Assembly: GCA_014859905.1 (NCBI GenBank)
Contig: JACZKT010000009.1
Span: 1-55,215, forward strand
Reading direction: 5' to 3'
Length of the DNA stretch: 55,215 nucleotides
Source of the DNA: Rubrivivax sp.
Lineage (GTDB): Bacteria > Pseudomonadota > Gammaproteobacteria > Burkholderiales > Burkholderiaceae_C
Part shown: one piece after another, positions 32,364 through 40,691 of the stretch
Position numbering within the stretch: position 1 is the first letter of the stretch
Layout: each line of letters opens with the position of its first letter
The notes under the pieces: model-generated
What the model was told of the DNA's origin: nothing
Databases searched by the model: none
Seen by the model: the letters and a program-made list of their open reading frames with translations, nothing else
Position numbers and translations under genes: made by a program

Positions 32364-33977
32364 GTGGCATCCGATCACCTGATCGTCGTTGAAAAGCTCG
32401 CCGACTTCCGCTGGGCCGGTGCCGACGCGCGTGCCGATTCACATGTCGTCACGGCCGAGGCCTTCATCTCCGAGCGCAGCGACTCTCGCGCCCGTGCCGC
32501 CGGGCGGCCGCGCAAGGTGATCAACCTCTGCCGCAACTACGACTACCTAAGCCTGGGCTACTACTGTTCGCTGCTGGCCGAGGCGCGGGGCGACCGCATC
32601 ACGCCCAGCGTTGAGACCATCCTCGACCTGCAGCACCGCCACACGCACCAGGCCTCGCTGGCGCGGCTGGATCGCCTGATCTCCGGGCTTGACGACGTGC
32701 CGCGCTCGGTAAACCGCCTGAGCCTCAATGTCTTCTTCGGCCATGTCGAAGACCCTGAACTGGCTGACCTGGCGCGCAAGGCCTTCGAGCTGTTCCGCTG
32801 CCCGCTGCTGGAGGTCGAACTCGAACGGCCTGAGGGCCTGAACGGCTGGAAGACCACGGCCGTCAGGGCGCTGGACCCGCGTGAGTTGGATGCCCCGCGC
32901 GACAAGCTGTTTATCAGCGCGCTTGACGAGTTCACGCGCCGCCGCTGGAGCCCGGCGCGCGTACAGGCGGCACCGAAGATGGACCTGGCCATCCTGCACG
33001 ACCCGGGCGATCCGCTGCCGCCGTCGAACATGAAGACGCTGCAGCGCATCGTCGAGGTGGGCGAGTCCATGGACATCGCGGTGGAGCTGATCCGCCGCCA
33101 GGACTATTCGCGCCTGACCCAGTTCGACGCCCTGTTCATCCGCGAGACCACCGCGGTGGCGCACCACACCTTCAAGTTCGCGAAGAAGGCGGCGGCCGAA
33201 GGCATGCCGGTGATCGACGATCCCGGCTCCATCCTGCGCTGCACCAACAAGGCCTATCTGGCCGAACTGCTGCGCGGCAACGGCATCGCCACGCCACGCA
33301 CGCGGCTAGTCAGCCGGCGCACGCTTGCGCGTTTCGAGGACACGCTGTGCTACCCCGTGGTGCTGAAGGTGCCCGATGGCTCCTTCAGCCGCGACGTGAA
33401 GAAGGCACAGGACTTCAGACAGTTTCGGGACATTGCGCTGGCGATGTTCAAGGACTCGGAAATCGTGCTCGTGCAGGACTTCATGTACACGCCCTACGAC
33501 TGGCGGGTCGGCGTGCTGGCCGGCGAGCCGCTGTTCGTGGCGCGTTACCACATGGTGCGCGACCACTGGCAGATCATCAAGCACGCGGGCGCAGGGCAAG
33601 CTGCCGAGGGGCGCACCGAGGCGGTAGCACTGCGCGACACGCCCAAGGCTGTGCTTGACACTGCGGTCAGCGCGGCCCGCCTGATCGGCGACGGCTTCTA
33701 CGGCGTCGATCTCAAGCAGAACGAGACAGGCGTATTCGTCATCGAGATCAACGACAACCCCAATCTCGATGTTGGCGCTGAAGACAAGGTGATGGGCGAC
33801 GAGCTCTATCGCCGGCTGCTGGCGCACCTGCTGGCCAAGTTCGAGGGTCGCAACGAGACGCCCGTCCGCGAATTGCTAAGCACCCCGGCGCAGGTGGATG
33901 AATCCAGCCACCTACCCCTCATTGCTGCGAAAGCAGTGCTGAGGGCAGGCCCCAAACACGCCGCAGCGTCGAGCTGA
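32364..33977 (+). CDS. RimK-like ATP-grasp ligase with N-terminal extension
   Basis: 537 residues from the GTG at 32364, which is 2 bases past the previous stop and has GAAGGGACTC upstream; the longer track start lies inside the peptidase gene. Residues 1-200 are the RimK-associated N-terminal domain (VINLCRNYDYLSLGYYCSLLA; SVNRLSLNVFFG). Residues about 215-490 are ATP-grasp: FIRETTAVAHHTFKFA, VIDDPGSILRCTNKAYLAEL, YPVVLKVPDGSFSRDVKK, and the metal-binding FVIEINDNPNLDVGAEDKV. Enzymes of this class form amide bonds between an amino acid and a carboxylate, as in RimK glutamylation of S6. The acceptor here is unknown. Pairing with the GNAT-C39 protein recurs in proteobacteria as far as I recall. 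Confidence 0.88.
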   Translation: MASDHLIVVEKLADFRWAGADARADSHVVTAEAFISERSDSRARAAGRPRKVINLCRNYDYLSLGYYCSLLAEARGDRITPSVETILDLQHRHTHQASLARLDRLISGLDDVPRSVNRLSLNVFFGHVEDPELADLARKAFELFRCPLLEVELERPEGLNGWKTTAVRALDPRELDAPRDKLFISALDEFTRRRWSPARVQAAPKMDLAILHDPGDPLPPSNMKTLQRIVEVGESMDIAVELIRRQDYSRLTQFDALFIRETTAVAHHTFKFAKKAAAEGMPVIDDPGSILRCTNKAYLAELLRGNGIATPRTRLVSRRTLARFEDTLCYPVVLKVPDGSFSRDVKKAQDFRQFRDIALAMFKDSEIVLVQDFMYTPYDWRVGVLAGEPLFVARYHMVRDHWQIIKHAGAGQAAEGRTEAVALRDTPKAVLDTAVSAARLIGDGFYGVDLKQNETGVFVIEINDNPNLDVGAEDKVMGDELYRRLLAHLLAKFEGRNETPVRELLSTPAQVDESSHLPLIAAKAVLRAGPKHAAASS

Positions 33978-34056
33978 CGCATGCTGCAGACCCGCAAGGC
34001 CCGAACCAAAGCAAAGCGTGAAGGCCTTGCTTCCATCACCCGCCTGGAGATACTTC

Positions 34057-34830
34057 ATGAAGAAATCAACGCTGGCTTCGCTGGCCCTGCTGGCAACCAT
34101 CGCAACCCCCGCGATGGCCGCCGATGACTCTTTGTCGTTCAACCTCAGCGTCGTCAGCGACTACCGCTACCGTGGGATTTCGCAAACCCGTCTGAAGCCC
34201 GCGTTGCAGGGTGGCGTCGACTATGTATCGCCGGTCGGCATTTACGCTGGCGCCTGGGGCTCCACGATCAGCTGGATCAAGGACAACGACGTCAAGGGCC
34301 CGGTCGAGGTGGACATCTATGGCGGCTACCGCGGCGAAATCCAGAGAGACCTGGGCTACGACGTCGGCTTGATTCAGTATGCGTACGTGGGCAACAAGCT
34401 CGCCGACACTGGCGGCGGCGGCGTTTACAAGAACGCGAATACCACCGAGTTGTACGGCGCGCTGACCTACGGCCCCGTGACGGCAAAGCTGTCGTACGCC
34501 TTGACCGACCTGTTCGGCAACTACAACTTCGCCAGCGGGCAGAGCACGAAGGGCAGCCTCTACGCCGAATTGAATGGCAGCTTCGACATCACCTCGGGCT
34601 TCACGCTCGCACCCCACGTCGGTTACCAGAAGGTGGCGCATATCGGCAACGCCTCGTACACCGACTACTCAGTGACCGTCAGCAAGGACCTGGGGTCTGG
34701 CCTGTCGGTCGGCCTCGCGCTGGTGGGCACCGATGCCGACAAGTCCTTCTACGTGCCAGGCGCCGCTGCCAACAGCTCGAAGTTCCTCGGCAAGACGGCA
34801 CTGGTGCTCAGCGTCAAGGCGACGTTCTGA
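34057..34830 (+). CDS. TorF-family putative outer-membrane porin
   Basis: 257 residues from ATG 34057, which opens a clean signal peptide (MKKSTLASLALLATIATPAMA-A). The mature part begins DDSLSFNLSVVSDYRYRGIS, the TorF/Gcw_chp signature, and alternates amphipathic strands ending in a C-terminal Phe (LVLSVKATF), as outer-membrane beta-barrels do. Substrate unknown; homologues are annotated as porins or sensory outer-membrane proteins. It lies 79 bases after the RimK-like gene with no clear terminator between, so it may share the site C transcript. Confidence 0.88.
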   Translation: MKKSTLASLALLATIATPAMAADDSLSFNLSVVSDYRYRGISQTRLKPALQGGVDYVSPVGIYAGAWGSTISWIKDNDVKGPVEVDIYGGYRGEIQRDLGYDVGLIQYAYVGNKLADTGGGGVYKNANTTELYGALTYGPVTAKLSYALTDLFGNYNFASGQSTKGSLYAELNGSFDITSGFTLAPHVGYQKVAHIGNASYTDYSVTVSKDLGSGLSVGLALVGTDADKSFYVPGAAANSSKFLGKTALVLSVKATF

Positions 34831-35109
34831 CAGTACTGCCGAGACTGGGCCAAGTTCAATCGGCAGAGGGTGGGTGCTGTTTGAGTGGGACGGCTGCACA
34901 GTGCGCGCCGCCATGTCGATCTCGACGCTGCCGAATCGAAGCTGTCTGGCTTGCACTCATCGCCCGCGCCCCGAAGGCCATTGGCTTCTTTATGTCTTGT
35001 TGATGCTTGGCCCGACAATCTCTACGCCAATTTGACCTCCCGATGCCTACGATTTCCTTCATCGAATCACACTCATCGGAGATCCAACTTGCACTGGCAT
35101 TACGGGGAT

Positions 35110-35469
35110 ATGAGCGGCCTGACGTTCAGACTTCTCTTCATCCTTGCTTTCGCAGCATTGTCGCTGGGCATCGTCGCTCTCGTTCTGGCTTTCAGATGGC
35201 TGAAGCGGAAGGTGTCCGACCTCTCTCTCGGTCGGCGCCAGACCGCAAGCGACGCGCCGGCACCAGTGCCTGACCGCAACATGCCGAACGACCTTGCCCG
35301 ACCCGGCGATGGGGCACAGATGCGCCTATTGGTCAGACCAGGAGGTCATCATCTTCGCGTCGCTGAACACGCGGGGCCAGTCGACGAAGTTCGGGTTGGT
35401 TGTGGCCACCATGCCGGTGTGCTCGCACAACCGAATGCGTCCGGCGAACGCGTCGAGGCCAGGCCCTAA
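35110..35469 (+). CDS. Small single-span membrane protein, tail altered by an IS scrap
   Basis: 119 codons from ATG 35110. One membrane helix (FILAFAALSLGIVALVLAF) follows the short N-terminus, then a basic patch (RWLKRKVSDLSLGRRQ) and a proline-rich linker. From about residue 72 the reading is antisense to an istB fragment on the other strand, so the native tail is probably lost. No function is recognised. Weak ribosome site; moderate chance of being spurious. Confidence 0.4.
   Translation: MSGLTFRLLFILAFAALSLGIVALVLAFRWLKRKVSDLSLGRRQTASDAPAPVPDRNMPNDLARPGDGAQMRLLVRPGGHHLRVAEHAGPVDEVRVGCGHHAGVLAQPNASGERVEARP
35326..35448 (-). pseudogene. IstB remnant (about 35 codons)
   Basis: The minus strand reads RLCEHTGMVATTNPNFVDWP then RVFSDAKMMTSW. 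This matches the IstB segment usually written ..EHTSTIVTTNLxFxxWPxVFGDAKMT. No other part of an IS21 element is present. It shows that a second IS21-type element once lay between the porin region and the kdp operon. Confidence 0.6.
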
Positions 35470-35495
35470 TCGCTCGGTCCAAGCGGATCGAGCGC

Positions 35496-36191
35496 TCAAT
35501 CGGCCAGCAGCCGGTAGCCCACACCGGTTTCGGTGACGAGGTGCTTGGGCTGCGCCGAGTCGTCTTCCAGCTTCTGCCGCAGATTGCCCATGTAGACACG
35601 CAGGTAGTGCGTGCTTTGCGATTGGGTCGGGCCCCACACCTCGCGCAGCAGGTACGGGTGGGTGAGCACCCGTCCGACATTGGCGATGAGCACACCGAGC
35701 AGTCGGTACTCGATCGGCGTCAGGTGCACCTCGACGCCGCGCCTCTTCACGACACGGGCTGCCAGATCGACCTCCACATCGCCGAAGCGGAAGAGGGAGT
35801 CCGGCGCGGCGCGGCCGGCCCACACCCGGCGCAGGTTGGCTCGCGTGCGCGCCAGCAACTCGGCCACGCCGAAGGGCTTGGTGATGAAGTCGTCGGCGCC
35901 GGCGTCCAGCGCGGCCACCTTCTCGCTCTCGTGGGTGCGGGCGGACAGAACTATGATCGGCACGCCCGACCAGGTCCGAACCTCACGAATGAAGTCGACA
36001 CCGTCGCCATCGGGCAGGCCGAGATCGGCGATCACCAGATCGGGCCGTCGCGTGCCGGCCTCGACCAATCCCTGTTTGATCGTGCCGGCTTCGACCACCT
36101 GCCACCCCTCAGTCTCGAGCGAGATGCGCACGAACTGCCTGATCTCGCGCTCGTCTTCGAGCACCAGGGCGATGGGCGTCGGGGTGGACAT
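35496..36191 (-). CDS. kdpE: KdpE, OmpR-family response regulator of potassium transport
   Basis: 231 residues. Receiver with acidic pair in ALVLEDEREI, phospho-Asp in LVIADLGLPDGDGVD and Lys in FITKPFGVAELLAR. Winged-helix domain with VHLTPIEYRLLGVLIANVGR and a recognition region near THYLRVYMGNLRQKLE. The start overlaps the kdpD stop by one base (ATGA). KdpE activates kdp transcription when phosphorylated by KdpD at low potassium or turgor stress. It binds direct repeats as a dimer; the 9-bp repeats at 44874-44893 upstream of the operon are the likely target here. Confidence 0.95.
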   Translation of the reverse strand: MSTPTPIALVLEDEREIRQFVRISLETEGWQVVEAGTIKQGLVEAGTRRPDLVIADLGLPDGDGVDFIREVRTWSGVPIIVLSARTHESEKVAALDAGADDFITKPFGVAELLARTRANLRRVWAGRAAPDSLFRFGDVEVDLAARVVKRRGVEVHLTPIEYRLLGVLIANVGRVLTHPYLLREVWGPTQSQSTHYLRVYMGNLRQKLEDDSAQPKHLVTETGVGYRLLAD

Positions 36192-38905
36192 CAGGATTCC
36201 GGCTTCTCGGTGCCGGCGAGTACATCATCGGCCAAGTCGACCGCCGGCGGCGTGCCCAAGGGCAGGCTGAACGTGAAGGTAGCGCCCTGCGGAAGGGTCG
36301 CTTCGACCCAGATGCGGCCGCGATGGGCCTCGACGATCGCGCGGCAGATGGCCAGGCCCAGCCCGACCCCGGGCGTGACCGACTCGGTTTGGCCGCGTGT
36401 GAACTTTTCGAAGATGGCCTCTTCCTGGCCAGGCGCCACGCCCGGGCCGTGATCGCGCACGCCGACCTGCAGTCGGTCGTCGACGGCGCTCACCAGGATC
36501 TCGACCGGCGAGGCGGCAGGCGTGTACTTGCCCGCGTTCTCCAGCAGGTTGACCAGCACCCGTTCGATCAACACCGCATCGCATTGCACCAAAGGCACGC
36601 CGGGATCGATATGCACGCTGACACGGCGCTCGCCCAGGCTGCCCTGGGCGGACTTCAGGGCGCCACCGATGATCTCCTCGATCGACTGCCACTCGATGCG
36701 CAGCCGGACCTCGCCGCTCTGGATGCGCGCCATGTCGAGCAGATTGGTCACCATGCCGGTCATGCGCCGCGACTTTTCGCTGATCGCCGCAGCCAGGCCC
36801 TGCTGCGGGCCGCTCAAGGGTGGCTGGCTCGCGGCCAGCATCTCGGCCATGGCGACCAGCGCGGCCAGCGGGGTGCGCAGGTCGTGCGACAGCGCCGCCA
36901 GCAGCGAGTTGCGCAGGCGCTCGGACTCCATCTGCACCGTGGCGGTCTGCGCCACGTCGATGTAGTGCACGCGCTCGAGCGCCATGGCAGTCAAGGCCGC
37001 AAACGTCTCCAGTTGCTGCCGCTGCTCGGGCACCAGCAAGAAGCGTGGCTCGTCGGGTTGTACGGCGAGCACGCCGCGTGAGCGCATCGTCGCCTTCAGC
37101 GGCAGGTACAACCAAGTGCTGCCGGCCAGCGTGTCGGTGCCAAGGCCGGCGGGCAGGTTGTGGTCCAGCACCCACTGCGCCGTGCCCAGATCCAGTCCGG
37201 CGCCCTTTGTCGTCGGCGCTTGAATTCGGTCGTGCGCATCCAGCACGTAGACCGCGACGCGGGCGTGGAACTCGCGACCGATCACCGTCTGGGCCACTTC
37301 GACCGCTTGCTCGTTGGTCAGCATGTTGGACAGGTCCCGTGCGGCCTCGAACAGCGCCCTCGAGCGTGTTTCCCGGTGCGTGGCCACTCGCGCCTGGAAG
37401 CGCAGCCCCGCCGTCAGCTGCCCGGTGACCAGGCCCACGATGAGCATCACGGCAAAGGTCAACAAGTACTGCACATCGGACACTGCGAAGGTGCCCTTCG
37501 GCGGCACGAAGAAGAAGTCGAAGGCCGCCACGTTCACGAACGCGGCCAGGACCGCCGGCCCTCGTCCCTGCCAGACCGCCACGCCGACCACGGACAGCAG
37601 GAACACCATGACGATGTTGGCTAGGTCGAAGTACGGAACCAGCAGGAGCGCCAGCACCGTGGTCGCTGCGCAAGCTGCAGTTGCGAAGCCATAGCGGCGA
37701 ACCTGGGTGCCGGTGTTCGACGCGGCCTCCAAGTCGGCCCCCCTTGCGACCGGAGCGGGCCGGGCGCGCTGCGACTGCCCGACCTCGATGCGATCGATGT
37801 CTGGCGCCAGCCTGGCCACGGCCTGCCCAAGGGACCGCCGTGGCCACCAAGTCTTGCGATCACTGTGACCCAGCACGAGCCTGGCCAGATTGTTCTGGCG
37901 TGCATGCTCGACCAGCGCACCGGCGATGCCCTGGGCCGACAGCACTGCCGTGCTGGCACCCAATTCCCGCGCCAGCTTGACGGTTTGAAGGATCCCCTCG
38001 CGCCGGCCAGGCTCCAACCGCTGCAGGGCCGGTGTCTCGACGTACACGGCATGCCACGTGACCGCCAGCTGCCTGGCCAGTTGGGCCGCACTGCGCACCA
38101 CGTGCTCGGCACCTTCCTGCGGCCCGATGCAACACAGCAAGGCACCTTCGGTCTTCCAGACCTTGGCAATCGATCGGTCGACACGGTACGCCTGGACGTC
38201 GTCTTCGACCCGGTCGGCGGTGCGGCGCAACGCCAACTCGCGCAGCGCCATCAGGTTGCCCTTGCGGAAGAAGTTCTTCGCCGCGCGCTCGGCCTGTGCC
38301 GGCAGATACACCTTGCCGGCGGCCAGGCGTTCGATCAGTTCGTCGGCCGTCGTGTCGACCAGCACCACCTCGTCGGCCTTGTCGAAGAAGGTGTCGGGCA
38401 GCGTCTCGTGCACCGCGATGCCCGTGATACCGCCGACCACGTCGTTCAGGCTTTCCAGGTGCTGCACGTTGAGCGTGCTGTAGACGTCGATGCCGGCGGC
38501 AAGCAACTCCTCGACGTCCTGCCAGCGCTTGGGATGACGTGACCCGGCGACGTTCGAATGCGCGAGTTCGTCGACCAGGACCAGGCCCGGCCTGCGTGCC
38601 AGTGCGGCGTCGAGATCGAACTCCGCCAGGCGCTTGCCGCGGTACTCGATGAGCGCCGGTGGCAGCGTCGGCAGGCCTTCCAGCAGCCCGGCCGTCTCGC
38701 TGCGCCCGTGCGTCTCGACGATCCCGGCGAGCACGTCCACGCCATCGGCGTGCAGCTTGCGCGCCGCCAACAGCATGGCGTAGGTCTTGCCCACGCCGGC
38801 CGACGATCCGAAGTAGATGCGCAGGCGGCCCCGCGCCTCGCGCTGCTCCTCCTGCTTGATCTGCGCCAGCAGGGCGTCGGGGTCGGGGCGTTGCTCGTCC
38901 GTCAT
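36191..38905 (-). CDS. kdpD: KdpD, potassium-sensing histidine kinase
   Basis: 904 residues in the standard order. The N-terminal KdpD domain has Walker A FGSSAGVGKTYAML near residue 33 and Walker B LVLVDELAHSN. A universal-stress-like domain (LCCIGPQEGAEHVVRSAAQL) follows. Then come four membrane helices (TTVLALLLVPYFDLANIVMVF onward), a GAF-like domain and the kinase core: H-box LAALSHDLRTPLAAL, N-box RVLVNLLENAGKYTP, G boxes RDHGPGVAPGQ and GVGLGLAI. It phosphorylates KdpE when potassium is scarce. The gene starts 15 bases after the corA stop, so it is transcribed with the structural genes, giving positive autoregulation. Confidence 0.96.
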   Translation of the reverse strand: MTDEQRPDPDALLAQIKQEEQREARGRLRIYFGSSAGVGKTYAMLLAARKLHADGVDVLAGIVETHGRSETAGLLEGLPTLPPALIEYRGKRLAEFDLDAALARRPGLVLVDELAHSNVAGSRHPKRWQDVEELLAAGIDVYSTLNVQHLESLNDVVGGITGIAVHETLPDTFFDKADEVVLVDTTADELIERLAAGKVYLPAQAERAAKNFFRKGNLMALRELALRRTADRVEDDVQAYRVDRSIAKVWKTEGALLCCIGPQEGAEHVVRSAAQLARQLAVTWHAVYVETPALQRLEPGRREGILQTVKLARELGASTAVLSAQGIAGALVEHARQNNLARLVLGHSDRKTWWPRRSLGQAVARLAPDIDRIEVGQSQRARPAPVARGADLEAASNTGTQVRRYGFATAACAATTVLALLLVPYFDLANIVMVFLLSVVGVAVWQGRGPAVLAAFVNVAAFDFFFVPPKGTFAVSDVQYLLTFAVMLIVGLVTGQLTAGLRFQARVATHRETRSRALFEAARDLSNMLTNEQAVEVAQTVIGREFHARVAVYVLDAHDRIQAPTTKGAGLDLGTAQWVLDHNLPAGLGTDTLAGSTWLYLPLKATMRSRGVLAVQPDEPRFLLVPEQRQQLETFAALTAMALERVHYIDVAQTATVQMESERLRNSLLAALSHDLRTPLAALVAMAEMLAASQPPLSGPQQGLAAAISEKSRRMTGMVTNLLDMARIQSGEVRLRIEWQSIEEIIGGALKSAQGSLGERRVSVHIDPGVPLVQCDAVLIERVLVNLLENAGKYTPAASPVEILVSAVDDRLQVGVRDHGPGVAPGQEEAIFEKFTRGQTESVTPGVGLGLAICRAIVEAHRGRIWVEATLPQGATFTFSLPLGTPPAVDLADDVLAGTEKPES

Positions 38906-38920
38906 GCACTTACGATAGCG

Positions 38921-39886
38921 TCACAGCCAGCCCGAGCGCCGGAAGCGCCACCACAGGTAGGTGGAAGTGCCGACGATCAGGGCCAGCGCCGCCGGATAGC
39001 CCCACCTCAGCTTCAGTTCGGGCATGACCTCGAAGTTCATGCCCCAGATGCCGGCGAAGGCGGTGGCCACCGCAAAGATGGCGGCCCAGGCCGCCAGGCG
39101 CTTGGTGATCTCGCCTTCCTCGATCGTGACCATCGACAGGTTGACCATGATCACGGTGCCGATGGTCTCGCGGATCGAATCGATCGACGCCTCGATGCGC
39201 GACAGGTGGTCGCCGATGTCGCGGAAGTAAGGCTGGGTGTTGGCGCAGACCGCCGGCACGCGGCCGCCGTGCAGCTTGCCCGAAAACTGCAACAGCGACG
39301 ACACCGCATGCTCGAGCTGCATCAGCTTGCGCTTGAGCGCGTACAGCCGCTCGATGTTCAGACGCGTCGCGCCGCGCACGAAGATGCGTTCCTCGATGCT
39401 CTCGAGTTCGGTCTGCAGCAGCTCCAGGATCGGAAAGTAGCGGTCCACCACCGCGTCCATCAGCGCGTACAGCACATAGCCCGAACCTTGTTTGAGCAGC
39501 TGCGGCTCGCGCTCGCAGCGCTCGCGCACGCCCAGGAAATGCTGCCTGCTGCCGGTGCGAACCGACAGCACGTAGTTCGGCCCGGCGAACACCGCCACCT
39601 CGCCGACGTTGAGCTCGCCGCCGACGAACTCGATCAGCTGCATGACGACGAACAGGGTGTCGCCGTATTCGTCGACCTTCGGCCGCTGGTGGCCGTGGCT
39701 GGCGTCTTCCACCGCCAAGGGGTGCAGGTCGAACTCGCGCCGCATGGCATCGAGTTCCTGCGGCGACGGGTCGCGCAGCGCGACCCAGACGAAGCAGCCG
39801 GGCTTGTCGAGATAGTCGCTGATCTGCTCGACCGGCAGGTCGACGAGGCGGGCGCCCTCCTGGTAGGCGACGCAATTGACGAGCAT
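38921..39886 (-). CDS. corA: CorA-family divalent metal transporter inside the kdp operon
   Basis: 321 residues. The cytoplasmic N-terminal funnel begins MLVNCVAYQEGARLVDLP and includes HPLAVEDASHGHQRPKVDEY. Two C-terminal helices follow, the first ending in the selectivity signature GIWGMNFEVMPEL (GMN plus the MPEL loop). It forms pentamers admitting Mg2+, Co2+ or Ni2+. It sits between kdpC and kdpD on the same strand, with gaps of 36 bases on one side (to a small ORF) and 15 on the other. It is therefore expected to be co-induced at low potassium, an arrangement not found in the classical kdpFABCDE operon. The short C-terminus (RRSGWL) is basic and could mean Zn2+ export as in ZntB, but GMN and MPEL favour CorA. 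Confidence 0.92.
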   Translation of the reverse strand: MLVNCVAYQEGARLVDLPVEQISDYLDKPGCFVWVALRDPSPQELDAMRREFDLHPLAVEDASHGHQRPKVDEYGDTLFVVMQLIEFVGGELNVGEVAVFAGPNYVLSVRTGSRQHFLGVRERCEREPQLLKQGSGYVLYALMDAVVDRYFPILELLQTELESIEERIFVRGATRLNIERLYALKRKLMQLEHAVSSLLQFSGKLHGGRVPAVCANTQPYFRDIGDHLSRIEASIDSIRETIGTVIMVNLSMVTIEEGEITKRLAAWAAIFAVATAFAGIWGMNFEVMPELKLRWGYPAALALIVGTSTYLWWRFRRSGWL

Positions 39887-39922
39887 GGCTTCGGGCTCCC
39901 TGGACAGACCGCGTCCTTGCCT

Positions 39923-40063
39923 TCACCGTTGCCGGCGCGTGCTTGCTCCGGAACCTGGATCCCGCTTGCGGTCGCTGCGGGCCAACAGCACCCAGGCCAG
40001 CAACAGCGGCGCGACGATGACCAGCAGCACCATCAACAAACCCCACCCATCGATCGACGACAT
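39923..40063 (-). CDS. 46-residue membrane protein between kdpC and corA
   Basis: Not in the ORF track. The minus strand from ATG 40063 reads MSSIDGWGLLMVLLVIVAPL.. LLAWVLLARSDRKRD.. and stops at 39923. There is one hydrophobic helix with a basic cytoplasmic tail. It fits the operon spacing (42 bases after kdpC, 36 before corA). It may stabilise a transporter as KdpF does, but that is inference; no family is recognised. Confidence 0.6.
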   Translation of the reverse strand: MSSIDGWGLLMVLLVIVAPLLLAWVLLARSDRKRDPGSGASTRRQR

Positions 40064-40105
40064 GCACTCGCGGCAAGGCGCGGCAACGCGCTCGGGCCCT
40101 CGGTT

Positions 40106-40681
40106 TCAGTTGCCCGCCGCGTCGAGCGCGCGATTGAGCTGAAGCACGTTGACGCGCGGTTCGCCGAGCAGGCCGAACAGGCGGCCCTCGCTGTGCTTCT
40201 CGATCGTCTGCTGCACCTGCGGCAACGGCAGGTTGCGCGCCTTCGCCACCCGGGCGGCCTGGTACAGGGCGCCGGCGACGCTGATGTGCGGGTCCAGGCC
40301 GCTGCCCGACGCGGTGACCAGGTCGACCGGCACCGGCGCCGCGTTGCCGGGATCGGCAGCACGCAAGGCTTCGATGCGCCCCTTGACCGCATCGCTCAGC
40401 GCCGGGTTCAGCGGGCCCTGGTTCGAACCGCTGGAGGCACTCGCGTTGTTGGGGTACGGCCCGGTTGCCGACGGCCGGCCCCAGACGTACTTCGGGTCAC
40501 TGAAGTTCTGCCCGATCAGCGACGAGCCGACCGGTTTGCCGTCGCGCAGGATCAGGCTGCCGGCTGCCTGCTCGGAAAATGCCGCCTGGCCGATGCCGGT
40601 GACGACGAGCGGATACGCGACACCGGTCAACGCGGTCAGCACCGCGAAGATGACCAGGGCCGGACGAACGATGGAGGTCAT
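40106..40681 (-). CDS. kdpC: KdpC, K+-ATPase accessory subunit
   Basis: 191 residues with one N-terminal helix ([20 protein letters not shown]). A periplasmic domain follows with [40 protein letters not shown] and a C-terminal [13 protein letters not shown]. All these are KdpC hallmarks. KdpC raises ATP or potassium affinity of the KdpFABC complex. It begins 10 bases after the kdpB stop. Complete and of normal length. Confidence 0.96.
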   Translation of the reverse strand: MTSIVRPALVIFAVLTALTGVAYPLVVTGIGQAAFSEQAAGSLILRDGKPVGSSLIGQNFSDPKYVWGRPSATGPYPNNASASSGSNQGPLNPALSDAVKGRIEALRAADPGNAAPVPVDLVTASGSGLDPHISVAGALYQAARVAKARNLPLPQVQQTIEKHSEGRLFGLLGEPRVNVLQLNRALDAAGN

Positions 40682-40691
40682 GACAGTCCTT

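Noticed and set aside
34831-35109. Inverted CTGCCGA..TCGGCAG after the porin
   Set aside because: A 7-bp stem with a 17-base loop; too weak to call. Nothing else is recognised in this spacer.
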